DNA of 64,000 bases from Oceanimonas aquatica. GTDB taxonomy: Bacteria; Pseudomonadota; Gammaproteobacteria; Enterobacterales; Aeromonadaceae. The notes under the pieces were generated by a model that was not told the origin of the DNA, did no database searches, and worked only from the letters and a program-made list of their open reading frames with translations. The translations under genes were made by a program, and so were the position numbers. The DNA is taken from the NCBI RefSeq assembly GCF_030732065.1, contig NZ_JAVBHX010000009.1, positions 116,647 through 180,646 of the forward strand, read 5' to 3'. Of the stretch, positions 49,416 to 60,151 are shown piece after piece (the stretch's first letter is position 1; each line of letters starts with the position of its first letter).

Positions 49416-49949
49416 ATGTCTCGCGTTGCTAAGGCACCTATCGAAATTCCTGCCGGCGTAGAAGTGACGTTGAACGGTCAGGAAATTACCATCAAGGGTG
49501 GCAAGGGTACGCTGAACCGTACCATCAATGCCGCTGTTGAAATCAGCCAGAATGACAACCAGTTGAACTTCGCCCCGCGTGAAAACGTGGCCGGCGCCAA
49601 CGCCCAGGCCGGTACCGCCCGCGCTCTGGTCAACAACATGGTTGTCGGTGTTACCCAAGGCTTCGAACGCAAGCTGCAGCTGGTTGGTGTGGGTTATCGT
49701 GCTCAGATGAAAGGCAATGCTATTGCCCTGTCTCTGGGTTTCTCTCATCCGGTTGAGCATGCGCTGCCTGAAGGCGTATCCGCTGAGTGTCCGTCCCAGA
49801 CCGAGATCGTTCTCAAGTCTGCCGACAAGCAGCTGGTAGGCCAGGTTGCTGCCAACATTCGTGCGTACCGCAAGCCGGAGCCCTATAAGGGCAAGGGTGT
49901 TCGCTACTTTGGCGAGCAGGTTCGCAGCAAAGAGGCTAAGAAGAAGTAA
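49416..49949 (+). CDS. rplF: 50S ribosomal protein L6
   Basis: 177 residues with two homologous domains. Binds near the sarcin-ricin loop. [17 protein letters not shown] and the C-terminal [18 protein letters not shown] are conserved. Nine bases lie before the rplR start. Confidence 0.99.
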   Translation: MSRVAKAPIEIPAGVEVTLNGQEITIKGGKGTLNRTINAAVEISQNDNQLNFAPRENVAGANAQAGTARALVNNMVVGVTQGFERKLQLVGVGYRAQMKGNAIALSLGFSHPVEHALPEGVSAECPSQTEIVLKSADKQLVGQVAANIRAYRKPEPYKGKGVRYFGEQVRSKEAKKK

Positions 49950-49958
49950 GGTAACACT

Positions 49959-50312
49959 ATGGACAAAAAAGCAGCTCGTATCCGCCGTGCTACTAAAGCA
50001 CGCAAAAAGATGCTGGAACTGGGTGCTACTCGCCTGGTGGTTCACCGTACTCCGCGCCACATCTATGCCCAGGTTATTGCATCAGACAGCTCTGCTGTTC
50101 TGGCCTCAGCGTCTACCGTTGAGAAGTCTGTTCGTGAACAGGTGCAGTCTACCGGTAACATCGATGCCGCCGCGCTGATCGGTAAAATCATCGCTGAGCG
50201 TGCGCTCGAGAAAGGTGTTAAAGAGGTCGCTTTTGACCGTTCCGGTTTCCAATATCACGGTCGTGTAGCCGCTCTGGCTGCTGCTGCCCGTGAAGCTGGT
50301 CTTCAGTTCTAA
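49959..50312 (+). CDS. rplR: 50S ribosomal protein L18
   Basis: 117 residues. Binds 5S rRNA with L5 and L25. [36 protein letters not shown] is typical; C-terminus AAREAGLQF. Confidence 0.99.
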   Translation: MDKKAARIRRATKARKKMLELGATRLVVHRTPRHIYAQVIASDSSAVLASASTVEKSVREQVQSTGNIDAAALIGKIIAERALEKGVKEVAFDRSGFQYHGRVAALAAAAREAGLQF

Positions 50313-50326
50313 GGGTGGAGTCGAAA

Positions 50327-50827
50327 ATGGCAAAAATCGAAGCTCAAGCCGGTGAACTGCAAGAGAAGCTCATTGCAGTAAACCGTGTATCAAAAGTTGT
50401 AAAAGGTGGTCGTATCTTCTCCTTCACTGCACTGACAGTGGTAGGTGACGGTAACGGTCGCGTTGGTTTTGGTTACGGCAAGGCCCGTGAAGTACCCGCC
50501 GCCATTCAAAAGGCGATGGAACAGGCTCGTCGCAACATGCGTACCGTTGGTCTGAACAACGGCACCCTGTTCCATCCGGTCAAGGGTCGTCACTCTGGCT
50601 CCAACGTGTACATGCAGCCTGCTTCCGAAGGTACCGGTATCATCGCCGGTGGTGCCATGCGCGCCGTTCTGGAAGTAGCTGGCGTGCACAACGTGCTGGC
50701 CAAGACCTACGGTTCCACCAACCCGAACAACGTAGTTCGCGCTACCATCGACGCTCTGGCTCATATGAAGTCGCCCGAGCAGGTCGCTGCCAAGCGTGGT
50801 CTGAGCGTTGACGAAATTCTGGGGTAA
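50327..50827 (+). CDS. rpsE: 30S ribosomal protein S5
   Basis: 166 residues. Fidelity and mRNA-entry protein with a double-stranded RNA-binding-like N-terminal domain ([19 protein letters not shown]). The ATG at 50327 has GGTGGAG upstream; an in-frame GTG at 50315 sits on that ribosome binding site and is rejected. Confidence 0.99.
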   Translation: MAKIEAQAGELQEKLIAVNRVSKVVKGGRIFSFTALTVVGDGNGRVGFGYGKAREVPAAIQKAMEQARRNMRTVGLNNGTLFHPVKGRHSGSNVYMQPASEGTGIIAGGAMRAVLEVAGVHNVLAKTYGSTNPNNVVRATIDALAHMKSPEQVAAKRGLSVDEILG

Positions 50828-50833
50828 TGCGCC

Positions 50834-51016
50834 ATGGCTAACAAAACTGTAAAAGTTACTCAGACCCGCAGCTCCATCGCCCGTCTGCCTAAGCACAAGG
50901 CAACGCTGCGTGGCCTCGGTCTGCGTCGCATTGGTCACACCGTAGAGCTGGAAGATACAGCTTGTGTACGCGGTATGATCAACCAGGTTTACTACATGGT
51001 TAAGGTAGAGGAGTAA
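50834..51016 (+). CDS. rpmD: 50S ribosomal protein L30
   Basis: 60 residues, complete. [27 protein letters not shown] is the family core. Followed four bases later by rplO. Confidence 0.99.
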   Translation: MANKTVKVTQTRSSIARLPKHKATLRGLGLRRIGHTVELEDTACVRGMINQVYYMVKVEE

Positions 51017-51020
51017 TCGC

Positions 51021-51455
51021 ATGCGTTTGAATACTCTGTCTCCTGCCGCCGGCTCCAAGCCTGCCGCCAAGCGCGTAGGTCGTGGTATCGGTTCCGGTCT
51101 GGGCAAGACCGGCGGCCGCGGCCACAAGGGTCAAAAGTCCCGTTCCGGTGGTAAGGTTCGCAACGGTTTTGAAGGCGGTCAGATGCCGCTGAAACAGCGT
51201 CTGCCGAAGTTTGGTTTTACTTCGCGCAAGTCTCTGGTCAGTGCTGAAGTTCGTCTGAGTGAACTGGCGAAAGTTGAAGGCGACGTGGTGGATCTGAACA
51301 CCCTGAAGCAGGCTGGCGTTCTGACCAAGAACATCCAGTTTGCCAAGGTCGTTCTGTCCGGTACCATTGACCGTCAAGTGACTGTGGTTGGTCTGGGTGT
51401 CACCAAAGGTGCCCGTGCTGCCATTGAAGCCGCCGGCGGAAAAATCGAGGAATAA
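51021..51455 (+). CDS. rplO: 50S ribosomal protein L15
   Basis: 144 residues. Its glycine-rich N-terminal extension ([21 protein letters not shown]) threads through 23S rRNA. Eight bases precede secY. Confidence 0.99.
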   Translation: MRLNTLSPAAGSKPAAKRVGRGIGSGLGKTGGRGHKGQKSRSGGKVRNGFEGGQMPLKQRLPKFGFTSRKSLVSAEVRLSELAKVEGDVVDLNTLKQAGVLTKNIQFAKVVLSGTIDRQVTVVGLGVTKGARAAIEAAGGKIEE

Positions 51456-51463
51456 TAAGTACT

Positions 51464-52795
51464 ATGGCCAAGAAACCAGGATTAGAAGCTAAAAACGCAC
51501 AGGGCGGGCTGAGTGAACTGAAAAGCCGTCTGCTTTTCGTTCTGATCGCGATTATCGTGTTCCGCGCCGGCTCCTATGTGCCTATTCCTGGTATTGACGC
51601 CGCCGTACTTGCCGACTTGTTCCAGCAACAACAGGGCACCATCATTGAAATGTTCAATATGTTCAGTGGTGGCGCTCTGGAACGAGCGTCCATACTGGCG
51701 CTGGGGATAATGCCGTATATTTCTGCGTCCATTATCATTCAGCTGCTGACTGTGGTTCACCCTCCCTTGGCCGAGCTCAAGAAGGAAGGTGAAGCGGGCC
51801 GCCGCAAAATCAGTCAGTACACCCGGTATGGCACGCTGGTTCTGGGCACCATTCAGGCCATCGGTATTGCCACCGGTCTGCCGAACATGATGCCGGGCCT
51901 GGTGATAAACCCCGGGCTCGCCTTCTACTTTACGGCAGTGGTGAGTCTGGTCACCGGTACCATGTTTTTGATGTGGTTGGGTGAGCAGATTACCGAGCGG
52001 GGCATTGGTAATGGTATCTCGTTGATTATTTTTACGGGTATTGTTGCCGGTCTGCCTTCGGCCATCGGTGCCACGGCAGAGCAGGCGCGTCAGGGGGAAT
52101 TGCACATTCTGTTGCTGTTGCTGCTGGCCGTGATCGTGTTTGCCGTGACCTATTTCGTGGTGTTTGTTGAGCGTGGCCAGCGCCGCATTGTGGTGAACTA
52201 TGCCAAGCGTCAACAGGGCCGCCAGGTGTTCGCGGCACAGAGTACACACCTGCCCCTGAAAGTGAACATGGCGGGGGTTATTCCAGCGATTTTTGCATCC
52301 AGCATTATTCTTTTCCCGGGTACCGTGGCCTCATGGTTCGGTCAGGGCGAAGGGTGGTTTGCCAACCTGCTGCAGGAGCTGTCGCTCACGCTGCAACCCG
52401 GCCAGCCGCTGTACGTAATGTTGTATGCCGCTGCCATCATCTTCTTCTGTTTCTTCTATACCGCGCTGGTATTTAATCCGCGCGAGACGGCAGACAACCT
52501 GAAGAAGAGCGGTGCCTTCATTCCGGGGATTCGCCCGGGTGAACAGACAGCGCGCTACATTGATAAAGTAATGACTCGCCTGACCCTGGTCGGTGCCCTG
52601 TACATTACCTTTATCTGTCTGGTTCCACAGTTCCTTATGACAGCCTGGAACGTCCAGTTTTACTTTGGCGGAACCTCGCTGTTAATTATTGTGGTCGTCA
52701 TCATGGATTTCATGGCTCAGGTGCAAACCCACATGATGTCTCATCAGTATGGCGATGTCCTGAGAAAAGCGAACCTGAAGGGCTACAACCGTTAA
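51464..52795 (+). CDS. secY: Sec translocon channel subunit SecY
   Basis: 443 residues with ten membrane helices. Forms the protein-conducting channel with SecE and SecG in the inner membrane. The plug region follows [21 protein letters not shown]; the cytoplasmic loop [20 protein letters not shown] binds ribosome and SecA. Located between rplO and rpmJ as in E. coli. Confidence 0.99.
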   Translation: MAKKPGLEAKNAQGGLSELKSRLLFVLIAIIVFRAGSYVPIPGIDAAVLADLFQQQQGTIIEMFNMFSGGALERASILALGIMPYISASIIIQLLTVVHPPLAELKKEGEAGRRKISQYTRYGTLVLGTIQAIGIATGLPNMMPGLVINPGLAFYFTAVVSLVTGTMFLMWLGEQITERGIGNGISLIIFTGIVAGLPSAIGATAEQARQGELHILLLLLLAVIVFAVTYFVVFVERGQRRIVVNYAKRQQGRQVFAAQSTHLPLKVNMAGVIPAIFASSIILFPGTVASWFGQGEGWFANLLQELSLTLQPGQPLYVMLYAAAIIFFCFFYTALVFNPRETADNLKKSGAFIPGIRPGEQTARYIDKVMTRLTLVGALYITFICLVPQFLMTAWNVQFYFGGTSLLIIVVVIMDFMAQVQTHMMSHQYGDVLRKANLKGYNR

Positions 52796-52821
52796 GGTTC
52801 GGTTATTTACGGAGTTAAGCA

Positions 52822-52938
52822 ATGAAAGTCCGTGCTTCCGTTAAGGCTATTTGCCGTAACTGCAAGATCATCAAGCGTCACGGCGTGATTCGCGTGATCT
52901 GCACCTCTGACCCCAAGCACAAGCAGCGCCAGGGTTAA
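52822..52938 (+). CDS. rpmJ: 50S ribosomal protein L36 (zinc-binding type)
   Basis: 38 residues, read directly from the sequence: starts [16 protein letters not shown] and ends DPKHKQRQG. Cys11, Cys14, Cys27 and His33 form the zinc site, so this is the C-plus form. GGAG lies before the ATG. Last gene of the spc operon. A Zur-controlled zinc-free L36 paralogue may exist elsewhere, but none is in this window. Confidence 0.97.
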   Translation: MKVRASVKAICRNCKIIKRHGVIRVICTSDPKHKQRQG

Positions 52939-52961
52939 GGCTAAAAAAGTTACGGTTTAGC

Positions 52962-52990
52962 TTGAAAATTGAAGGCAGGCTGGCTAAAGT
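52962..52990 (+). promoter_or_regulatory. alpha operon promoter
   Basis: TTGAAA (52962-52967), 17-bp spacer, TAAAGT (52985-52990). The -10 sits in the loop of a 9-bp inverted repeat (ggctggcta / tagccagcc). Confidence 0.8.
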
Positions 52991-52996
52991 AGCCAG

Positions 52997-53084
52997 CCAC
53001 CTTCGTTAGGTGAAAGTTCAGCCATTACGTATCCTCGACGGGCTTTGTAATGGCTTTTTATTCGTTAATATGTAGGAGTGCATA
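52997..53084 (+). promoter_or_regulatory. alpha operon leader (S4-binding region, attenuator-like hairpin)
   Basis: A 9-bp perfect stem agccattac (53020-53028) with gtaatggct (53047-53055) and an 18-base loop is followed by ttttatt, just before the rpsM ribosome binding site. In E. coli this leader folds into a pseudoknot bound by S4. The same role is inferred. Confidence 0.65.
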
Positions 53085-53441
53085 GTGGCCCGTATCGCTG
53101 GCATTAACATTCCTGACCATAAACATGCCGTCATCGCTTTGACCGCTATTTATGGCGTCGGTCGTACCCGCTCCAAGGCCATCTGCGCCGCAGCCGGTAT
53201 CGCCGAGAATGTGAAAATTAAAGAATTGGATGAAGCTCAGGTAGAATCTCTGCGTGAGCAAGTGGCCAAGTTCACCGTTGAAGGTGACCTGCGCCGCGAA
53301 ATTTCCATGAACATCAAGCGTCTGATGGACCTGGGTTGTTACCGTGGCCTGCGTCATCGTCGCAGCCTCCCCGTTCGCGGTCAGCGCACCAAGACCAATG
53401 CTCGTACGCGCAAAGGTCCTCGTAAACCGATCAAGAAATAA
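53085..53441 (+). CDS. rpsM: 30S ribosomal protein S13
   Basis: 118 residues with a GTG start, as in E. coli, placed after TAGGAG. Head protein contacting the P-site tRNA and L5. [29 protein letters not shown] is canonical. First gene of the alpha operon and the S4 repression target by analogy. Confidence 0.99.
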   Translation: MARIAGINIPDHKHAVIALTAIYGVGRTRSKAICAAAGIAENVKIKELDEAQVESLREQVAKFTVEGDLRREISMNIKRLMDLGCYRGLRHRRSLPVRGQRTKTNARTRKGPRKPIKK

Positions 53442-53455
53442 CGGGAAGGTAGATC

Positions 53456-53848
53456 ATGGCTAAAACTCCGGCTCGTAGCGCTCGTAAGCGCGTTAAAAAG
53501 CAGGTGAGCGACGGTATCGCCCACGTACATGCTTCTTTCAACAACACCATCGTAACCATCACCGACCGTCAGGGTAACGCTCTGTCCTGGGCGACTGCCG
53601 GTGGTTCAGGTTTCCGTGGTTCCCGCAAGTCCACCCCGTTCGCTGCTCAGGTAGCTGCTGAACGCGCTGGTGAAGTTGCCAAGGAATACGGTGTCAAGAA
53701 CCTGGAAGTAATGGTTAAAGGTCCGGGTCCGGGCCGCGAGTCATCCATCCGTGCGTTGAATGCTGCGGGTTTCCGCATCACCAACATCACCGATGTGACT
53801 CCCATCCCGCACAACGGTTGTCGTCCTCCCAAGAAGCGTCGCGTATAA
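53456..53848 (+). CDS. rpsK: 30S ribosomal protein S11
   Basis: 130 residues. Platform protein near the mRNA exit. [37 protein letters not shown] and the C-terminal [13 protein letters not shown] are conserved. Confidence 0.99.
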   Translation: MAKTPARSARKRVKKQVSDGIAHVHASFNNTIVTITDRQGNALSWATAGGSGFRGSRKSTPFAAQVAAERAGEVAKEYGVKNLEVMVKGPGPGRESSIRALNAAGFRITNITDVTPIPHNGCRPPKKRRV

Positions 53849-53878
53849 CGTTTCTTGTAGGATAGTTGGAGAAAGAAC

Positions 53879-54499
53879 ATGGCAAGATATCTGGGTCCCA
53901 AGCTCAAACTGAGCCGTCGTGAGGGCACTGACCTCTTCCTGAAGTCAGGTGTTCGCGCGATTGATTCAAAATGTAAAATTGATACCGCACCCGGTCAGCA
54001 CGGCGCTCGCAAGCCCCGTCTGTCTGACTACGGTGTACAGCTGCGTGAAAAGCAGAAAGTTCGTCGTATCTACGGCGTACTGGAAAAGCAATTCCGCAAC
54101 TACTACAAAGAAGCTGCGCGCCTGAAAGGCAACACTGGTGAGAACCTGCTGCAGCTGCTGGAAGGTCGTCTGGACAACGTCGTATACCGCATGGGCTTTG
54201 GTGCTACCCGCGCCGAGTCTCGCCAGCTGGTGAGCCACAAGGCCATCCTGGTAAACGGTCAGGTTGTTAACATTCCTTCCTTCCAAGTTTCTCCCGAAGA
54301 CGTAGTCAGCGTTCGCGAGAAGGCCAAGAAGCAAGCCCGGATCAAAGCTTCCCTGGAGCTGTCCGGTCAACGTGAAAAGCCGACTTGGGTAGAAGTTGAC
54401 GCTACCAACATGCAAGGCACCTACAAGCGCCTGCCTGAGCGTAGCGACCTGTCTGCCGAGATTAACGAACAGCTGATCGTCGAGCTTTACTCCAAGTAA
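53879..54499 (+). CDS. rpsD: 30S ribosomal protein S4
   Basis: 206 residues. Initiator of 30S assembly with a C-terminal S4 domain ([34 protein letters not shown]). In E. coli represses the alpha operon through the leader upstream of rpsM. GGAG lies before the start. Confidence 0.99.
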   Translation: MARYLGPKLKLSRREGTDLFLKSGVRAIDSKCKIDTAPGQHGARKPRLSDYGVQLREKQKVRRIYGVLEKQFRNYYKEAARLKGNTGENLLQLLEGRLDNVVYRMGFGATRAESRQLVSHKAILVNGQVVNIPSFQVSPEDVVSVREKAKKQARIKASLELSGQREKPTWVEVDATNMQGTYKRLPERSDLSAEINEQLIVELYSK

Positions 54500-54523
54500 A
54501 GCTAGCTTCTAAGAGAGGACACA

Positions 54524-55513
54524 ATGCAGGGTTCTGTAACAGATTTTCTTAAGCCGCGTCTGGTTGATATTGAACAAGTCAGTCAGACTCATGCCAAAGT
54601 GACTCTCGAGCCGCTGGAGCGTGGCTTTGGTCATACATTGGGTAATGCGCTTCGTCGTATTCTGCTTTCTTCCATGCCGGGCTGTGCCATCACCGAAGTT
54701 GAACTCGACGGTGTATTGCATGAGTACAGCAGCAAGGAAGGTGTCCAGGAGGATATCCTGGAAATCCTGCTCAATCTCAAAGAGGTTGCCATCAAGCTGG
54801 AAGGCAAGGACGAGGTTACCCTGTCACTGACCAAAACTGGTGCAGGTCCCGTAACTGCAGGCGACATCACCCACGGTGATGACGTCGAGATCGTTAACCC
54901 AGAGCACGTCATCTGTCATCTGACCGGGGACGACGCCGACATCAGCATGCGTCTGAAAGTACAGCGTGGCCGTGGCTATGTACCTGCCGCCGCCCGCGCT
55001 CACACTGAAGACGACGAGCGTCCGATTGGTCGCCTGCTGCTGGATGCCGCGTACAGCCCCGTGGTTCGTATCGCCTACAATGTAGAGGCGGCCCGTGTTG
55101 AACAGCGTACCGATCTGGACAAGCTGGTTATCGACATGGAAACCAATGGCACCCTGGATCCGGAAGAAGCCATCCGCCGTGCGGCCACCATCATGGCCGA
55201 GCAGCTGGAAGCCTTCGTGGACCTGCGTGACGTCAGCGAGCCGGAAGAGAAAGAAGACAAGCCTGAGTTCGATCCTATCCTGCTGCGTCCTGTCGACGAT
55301 CTGGAACTGACAGTTCGTTCTGCGAACTGTCTGAAGGCAGAAGCGATCCATTACATTGGTGATCTGGTACAGCGTACCGAGGTGGAGCTGCTGAAGACTC
55401 CCAACCTGGGTAAAAAGTCTCTTACCGAGATTAAAGACGTGTTGGCGTCTCGTGGTTTGTCTCTGGGCATGCGCCTGGAGAACTGGCCGCCTGCCAGCAT
55501 CGCTGATGAATAA
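54524..55513 (+). CDS. rpoA: RNA polymerase alpha subunit
   Basis: 329 residues, same as E. coli. The N-terminal domain dimerises and binds beta and beta prime ([25 protein letters not shown]). After an acidic linker ([14 protein letters not shown]), the C-terminal domain ([45 protein letters not shown]) binds UP elements and activators, such as FNR at class II sites. Confidence 0.99.
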
Positions 55514-55557
55514 ACCGGATCACGGGTTTTACCGATTTAGTTAGGAAGGATTAGGTC

Positions 55558-55950
55558 ATGCGCCATCGTAAGAGTGGTCGTCAACTGAACCGGAACAGCA
55601 GCCACCGTCAGGCGATGTTCCGCAACATGGCCAGCTCCTTGGTTCGTCATGAAGTTATCAAGACGACTCTGCCCAAGGCAAAAGAGCTGCGTCGTGTGGT
55701 TGAACCTCTGATCACACTGGCCAAGAGCGACAGCGTTGCTAACCGTCGCCTGGCATTTGCCCGTACTCGCGACAGCGAAGTAGTTGGCAAACTGTTCAAC
55801 GAACTGGGACCCCGCTACCAGGAGCGCCCGGGTGGTTACACCCGCATCCTGAAGTGCGGTTTCCGCGCTGGCGACAACGCCCCTATGGCTTACATCGAGC
55901 TGGTAGGTCGCGACGTTGAAGCGCAAGAAGCAGCTGCTTCTGAAGAGTAA
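55558..55950 (+). CDS. rplQ: 50S ribosomal protein L17
   Basis: 130 residues. Located at the tunnel exit side of the 50[29 protein letters not shown] is invariant. AGGA lies before the ATG. Last gene of the alpha operon, followed by a strong terminator. Confidence 0.99.
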   Translation: MRHRKSGRQLNRNSSHRQAMFRNMASSLVRHEVIKTTLPKAKELRRVVEPLITLAKSDSVANRRLAFARTRDSEVVGKLFNELGPRYQERPGGYTRILKCGFRAGDNAPMAYIELVGRDVEAQEAAASEE

Positions 55951-55956
55951 AAACAA

Positions 55957-55980
55957 AAGCCGGGTCCGCCCGGCTTTTTT
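55957..55980 (+). terminator. intrinsic terminator of the alpha operon
   Basis: Stem aagccggg / cccggctt with loop tccg, followed by four T. Confidence 0.92.
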
Positions 55981-56035
55981 CTTTTTGATTATCCCCACCT
56001 GAATCCCGTATCTCTGCTATACCTTTAAACCATCA

Positions 56036-56049
56036 CTGATCTGGATCAA
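56036..56049. promoter_or_regulatory. FNR/DNR-type box upstream of nosR
   Basis: CTGATCTGGATCAA matches TTGATnnnnATCAA at 9 of 10 positions. A TATTAT -10 at 56072-56077 places the box centre about 41.5 bases before the expected start (near 56084), the class II activation geometry. Confidence 0.8.
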
Positions 56050-56071
56050 GCCGGAGTGCCTTGTGCGTGGC

Positions 56072-56077
56072 TATTAT
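56072..56077 (+). promoter_or_regulatory. nosR promoter -10
   Basis: TATTAT at the correct spacing from the FNR-type box. No -35 is needed in class II activation. It implies transcription starts near 56084, so the reading-frame start at 56063 cannot be used. Confidence 0.6.
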
Positions 56078-56110
56078 TCAGTAAATGAAATGCAACTTTC
56101 TGGTGGTTTG

Positions 56111-58279
56111 ATGTCCTTGTTCCTTCGCCTGTTGGCCCTCTGGTGGTTATGCGCCGGCGTTGTGCTGGCTGCCGAACGCCCGGTGCCGGAGCAGCGGCTG
56201 GCGGAGTGGTATCCCGGTGCCAGCATCAGCGCCATTGATCAGCCCTTTGCCGGCTGGCACATCGAACATGCCGACGACAAGGTGCCCCGCTATGCCTTTT
56301 TGAGCCGGCAGTTTGCCGATATTCCCGCCTACTCCGGCAAGCCGGTGGAAATGCTTCTGGTCATGGATGAGCAGGGCCGGCTGGAGCACAGCCTGGTGGT
56401 GGAGCACCATGAGCCGATACTGCTGATTGGCATTCCCGAACGCAAGCTCACTGCCTTTGTGGATCAGTATGAGGGTATCGCCTTTGATGAGCGGGTGCAG
56501 GTAGGTCTGTCCCGACGGGATGACATTCACTCGGTGGACGGCGTCACCGGCGCCACTGTTACCGTCATGGTGATCAATCAGACCGTCATGCGCGCGCTGC
56601 GCTCGGCACACCAGGCTCTGGCACAAGGGCAGACCGTGACCGCCGGCGTGCCGGCGACCCAAGCCGCCACCCTGGTGCAGGACTGGCAGCCACGCAGCTG
56701 GGAGGCGCTGGTTGAGCGACAGCTGGTACGCTCTCTTGTACTTACCGAAGGCGAGGTGGAAAGCGCTTTTGCCGGCACCAAGGCCGCCTCACGCAAGCCT
56801 CCCGAAAATCCCGATGCCGCCTTTATGGAACTGTATTTTGCGCCCCTGCGACCGGCCGAGGCCGGCATCAACCTGCTGGGGCAGCAACAGTACGATAAAT
56901 TGATGAGCAGCCTGGGGCCGAATGATCAGCCCATTCTGGTGGCGGCCAACAGCGATTACAGTTTTCGCGGCAATGGCTTTGTGCGTGGTGGCATTTTTGA
57001 CCGGGTGCGGGCCTGGCAGGGCCCGGAGGAAATCGCTTTTCGGGACATGGACTATCAGCGTCTGGCCCCGTCGGATCTGAAGGCCGAAGACATTCCCCGA
57101 TTTGGTGAGCTGGCCATTTTTATCGCCCGTGACGACGCGCTGGATCTGACCCGGCCCTGGCAGTTCGAGCTGATGGTACGCCGCCAGGTGGGCGCGCTGG
57201 ACAGTGAGTTTGCCAGCTTTTATGCCGACTATGATCTGCCCGACGCTTATCTGAACCTGCCGGCGCCGGCCACGCCTGTGTCTTCCGGCCTGCCCATGGA
57301 AGAGGAAACGCCGCTCTGGGTCAGTCTGTGGCAAATGAAGCAGGTGCAGATTGCGGTGCTGCTCACCGGCCTGGTGGTCCTGATGATTATTCTGTTTCTG
57401 CAGGACTGGCTGGTGCAGCATCCGACCCTGCTGAACCGGGTGCGTATCGGCTATCTGTGTTTCACCCTGTTCTTTATCGGCTGGTACAGCCTGGCCCAGT
57501 TGTCGATTGTTAACGTCTTTACCTTTCTGCATGCACTGTTCAGCGGCTTTCAGTGGTCGTCGTTTCTGCTCGATCCCATGATGTTTATTTTGTGGAGCTT
57601 TGTGGCCCTGACTCTGCTGCTGTGGGGCAGGGGGATCTTTTGCGGCTGGCTGTGTCCCTTTGGTGCCCTGCAGGAGCTGATCAACGAGGCGGCGCGCAAG
57701 CTGAAAATCAAGCAGTTTACCGTGCCCTTTGCCATTCACGAGCGCCTGTGGGCACTGAAGTACCTGATCCTGCTGGGCCTGTTTGGCCTGTCGCTGCAAT
57801 CGCTGGCCCTGGCCGAGCAGGCGGCGGAAGTCGAGCCCTTTAAAACCGCCATGACCCTGCGCTTTATGCGCGAGTGGGGTTATGTGGCCTACGCCCTTGG
57901 CTGGGTGGTGATTTCAATATTCTTGCGCAAGGCCTATTGCCGTTATGTCTGTCCGCTGGGCGCGGCGCTGGCGGTACCGGCCCGGCTCAGGCTGTTTGAC
58001 TGGCTCAAGCGCCGCCATGAATGTGGCAACCCCTGCCAGCTTTGCGCCAAGGAGTGCGAGGTGCAGGCCATTCACCCGGATGGACGCATCAATGCCAACG
58101 AGTGTCACTACTGTCTGGATTGCCAGATCACTTACTTTAACGAACGCAAGTGCCCGCCACTGGTGATGAAGGCGAAGAACCGCCGCCGTCGCGAGCTGGA
58201 GCGGGAAGCGGCTCGTATCAGAGTAACCAACGTGGAAACCACAGCCCCACAAGGAGAGTCGAATGAGCAACAAAGATAA
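56111..58279 (+). CDS. nosR: NosR, membrane electron donor and regulator for N2O reductase
   Basis: 722 residues. A signal/anchor ([20 protein letters not shown]) leads into a periplasmic flavin-binding domain with the covalent-FMN-type motif DGVTGATVT. Several membrane helices follow (from about [18 protein letters not shown]), then cytoplasmic polyferredoxin motifs: [18 protein letters not shown], and [12 protein letters not shown] with CHYCLDC. NosR is thought to feed electrons to NosZ. The start at 56111 is preferred because it gives a normal signal peptide and lies after the predicted transcription start; 56090 is also possible. Its end overlaps nosZ by 17 bases. Confidence 0.96.
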   Translation: MSLFLRLLALWWLCAGVVLAAERPVPEQRLAEWYPGASISAIDQPFAGWHIEHADDKVPRYAFLSRQFADIPAYSGKPVEMLLVMDEQGRLEHSLVVEHHEPILLIGIPERKLTAFVDQYEGIAFDERVQVGLSRRDDIHSVDGVTGATVTVMVINQTVMRALRSAHQALAQGQTVTAGVPATQAATLVQDWQPRSWEALVERQLVRSLVLTEGEVESAFAGTKAASRKPPENPDAAFMELYFAPLRPAEAGINLLGQQQYDKLMSSLGPNDQPILVAANSDYSFRGNGFVRGGIFDRVRAWQGPEEIAFRDMDYQRLAPSDLKAEDIPRFGELAIFIARDDALDLTRPWQFELMVRRQVGALDSEFASFYADYDLPDAYLNLPAPATPVSSGLPMEEETPLWVSLWQMKQVQIAVLLTGLVVLMIILFLQDWLVQHPTLLNRVRIGYLCFTLFFIGWYSLAQLSIVNVFTFLHALFSGFQWSSFLLDPMMFILWSFVALTLLLWGRGIFCGWLCPFGALQELINEAARKLKIKQFTVPFAIHERLWALKYLILLGLFGLSLQSLALAEQAAEVEPFKTAMTLRFMREWGYVAYALGWVVISIFLRKAYCRYVCPLGAALAVPARLRLFDWLKRRHECGNPCQLCAKECEVQAIHPDGRINANECHYCLDCQITYFNERKCPPLVMKAKNRRRRELEREAARIRVTNVETTAPQGESNEQQR

Positions 58280-60143
58280 CCATCAAGAGCCAAGCGAACA
58301 CGTCAAACTGAGCCGGCGCCTGTTTCTGGGCGGCTCGTCTGCCCTGCTGGCGACCGCCGCGGCCGGTGGCGGTCTCAGCCTGGCCTCGGCCCCGGCGCTG
58401 GCGTCCGACGACATTAACGTGAAACCCGGTGAGCTGGACGAGTATTACGGCTTCTGGAGTGGCGGTCACCAGGGGGAAGTGCGGGTATTGGGCGTGCCTT
58501 CCATGCGGGAGCTGATGCGTATTCCGGTGTTTAACGTGGACTCGGCCACCGGCTGGGGCATTACCAACGAGAGCAAGCGGGTGCTGGGCGACAGCAGCAA
58601 GTACCTGAATGGTGACTGTCACCATCCGCATATCTCCATGACCGACGGCAAGTACGACGGCAAGTATTTGTTTATCAACGACAAGGCCAATACCCGGGTG
58701 GCGCGCATTCGGCTCGATATCATGAAATGCGACAAAATTGTCACCATTCCCAATGTGCAGGCCATTCACGGGCTTCGCCTGCAGAAGGTGCCTCACACCA
58801 AATATGTGTTCTGTAACGCCGAATTCATCATTCCGCATCCCAACGACGGCACCAACCTGAAAAACCTGGACACTGCCGAGCAGTACACCATGTTCAACGC
58901 CGTGGATGCCGAGACCATGGAAGTGGCCTTTCAGGTCATGGTGGACGGCAACCTGGATAATACCGACGCCTGTTACACCGGCAAGTATGCCGCCTCTACC
59001 TGTTACAACTCGGAAGCGGCCACTACCCTGGGTGGCATGATGCGCGAAGAGCGCGACTGGGTGACGGTGTTTAACATTCCTCGCATTGAGGCGGCGATCA
59101 AGGCCGGCGACTTTACCACGCTGGGCGACTCCAAAGTGCCGGTGCTGGACGGTCGCAAGGGCTCCAAACTGACTCGTTATGTGCCGGTACCCAAGAACCC
59201 CCACGGTCTCAACACCTCCCCCGACGGCAAGTATTTCATCGCCAACGGCAAGCTGTCGCCCACCGTGTCGATGATTGAAATCGACAAGCTGGACGATCTG
59301 TTCGACGACAGGTTCGAGGATCCCCGTGCAGTGATCGCCGCCGAGCCCGAGCTGGGTCTGGGGCCGCTGCACACCACCTTTGACGGTCGTGGCAACGCCT
59401 ACACCACCCTGTTTATCGACAGCCAGGTAGTAAAGTGGAACATGGCCGATGCCATCAAGGCGTATAACGGCGAAGACGTGGACTATATTCGCCAGAAGCT
59501 GGATGTGCAGTACCAGCCCGGCCATAACCATGCGTCCCATACCGAAGCCCGGGATGCAGACGGCAAGTGGCTGGTGGTGCTGTGCAAGTTCTCCAAGGAC
59601 CGTTTCCTGCCGGTGGGGCCACTGCATGCGGAAAACGACCAGCTGGTGGACATTTCCGGGGAGGAAATGAAGCTGGTGCACGATGGCCCCACCTATGCGG
59701 AGCCCCATGACTGTATTCTGTTGCGCCGTGATGTGCTCAATCCCAAAAAGATCTGGGAGCGCGATGATGCCTTTTTCGCCGAAACCGTGGCCATGGCGAA
59801 GGAAGACGGCGTCACCCTGGAGCGGGACAACAAGGTGATCCGCGACGGCAACAAGGTGCGGGTGTACATGACCTCGGTGGCCCCCAACTACGGCATGAGC
59901 GAGTTTACCGTTAAGCAGGGCGATGAAGTGACCGTGACCGTCACCAACCTGGACATGATTGAGGACGTGAGTCACGGCTTCTGCATGGTCAACCATGGTG
60001 TCAGTATGGAGATCAGCCCGCAGCAGACCTCGTCGGTGACCTTTATTGCCGACAAGCCCGGGGTGCACTGGTATTACTGCAACTGGTTCTGCCATGCCCT
60101 GCACATGGAAATGGTTGGCCGCATGCTGGTTGAGCCGGCGTAA
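58263..60143 (+). CDS. nosZ: nitrous oxide reductase (clade I, Tat-exported)
   Basis: 626 residues. Reduces N2O to N2 in the periplasm. Twin-arginine signal LSRRLFLGG (Arg18-Arg19) marks clade I. The beta-propeller domain holds CuZ histidines, including GDCHHPHIS and [10 protein letters not shown]. The C-terminal cupredoxin carries the CuA site [12 protein letters not shown] (Cys606, Cys610, His614, Met617). All of the expected copper ligands that I checked are present, so it should be active. GGAG lies eight bases before the start. The nosR overlap implies coupled translation. Confidence 0.98.
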   Translation: MSNKDNHQEPSEHVKLSRRLFLGGSSALLATAAAGGGLSLASAPALASDDINVKPGELDEYYGFWSGGHQGEVRVLGVPSMRELMRIPVFNVDSATGWGITNESKRVLGDSSKYLNGDCHHPHISMTDGKYDGKYLFINDKANTRVARIRLDIMKCDKIVTIPNVQAIHGLRLQKVPHTKYVFCNAEFIIPHPNDGTNLKNLDTAEQYTMFNAVDAETMEVAFQVMVDGNLDNTDACYTGKYAASTCYNSEAATTLGGMMREERDWVTVFNIPRIEAAIKAGDFTTLGDSKVPVLDGRKGSKLTRYVPVPKNPHGLNTSPDGKYFIANGKLSPTVSMIEIDKLDDLFDDRFEDPRAVIAAEPELGLGPLHTTFDGRGNAYTTLFIDSQVVKWNMADAIKAYNGEDVDYIRQKLDVQYQPGHNHASHTEARDADGKWLVVLCKFSKDRFLPVGPLHAENDQLVDISGEEMKLVHDGPTYAEPHDCILLRRDVLNPKKIWERDDAFFAETVAMAKEDGVTLERDNKVIRDGNKVRVYMTSVAPNYGMSEFTVKQGDEVTVTVTNLDMIEDVSHGFCMVNHGVSMEISPQQTSSVTFIADKPGVHWYYCNWFCHALHMEMVGRMLVEPA

Positions 60144-60151
60144 GGCGCGCC

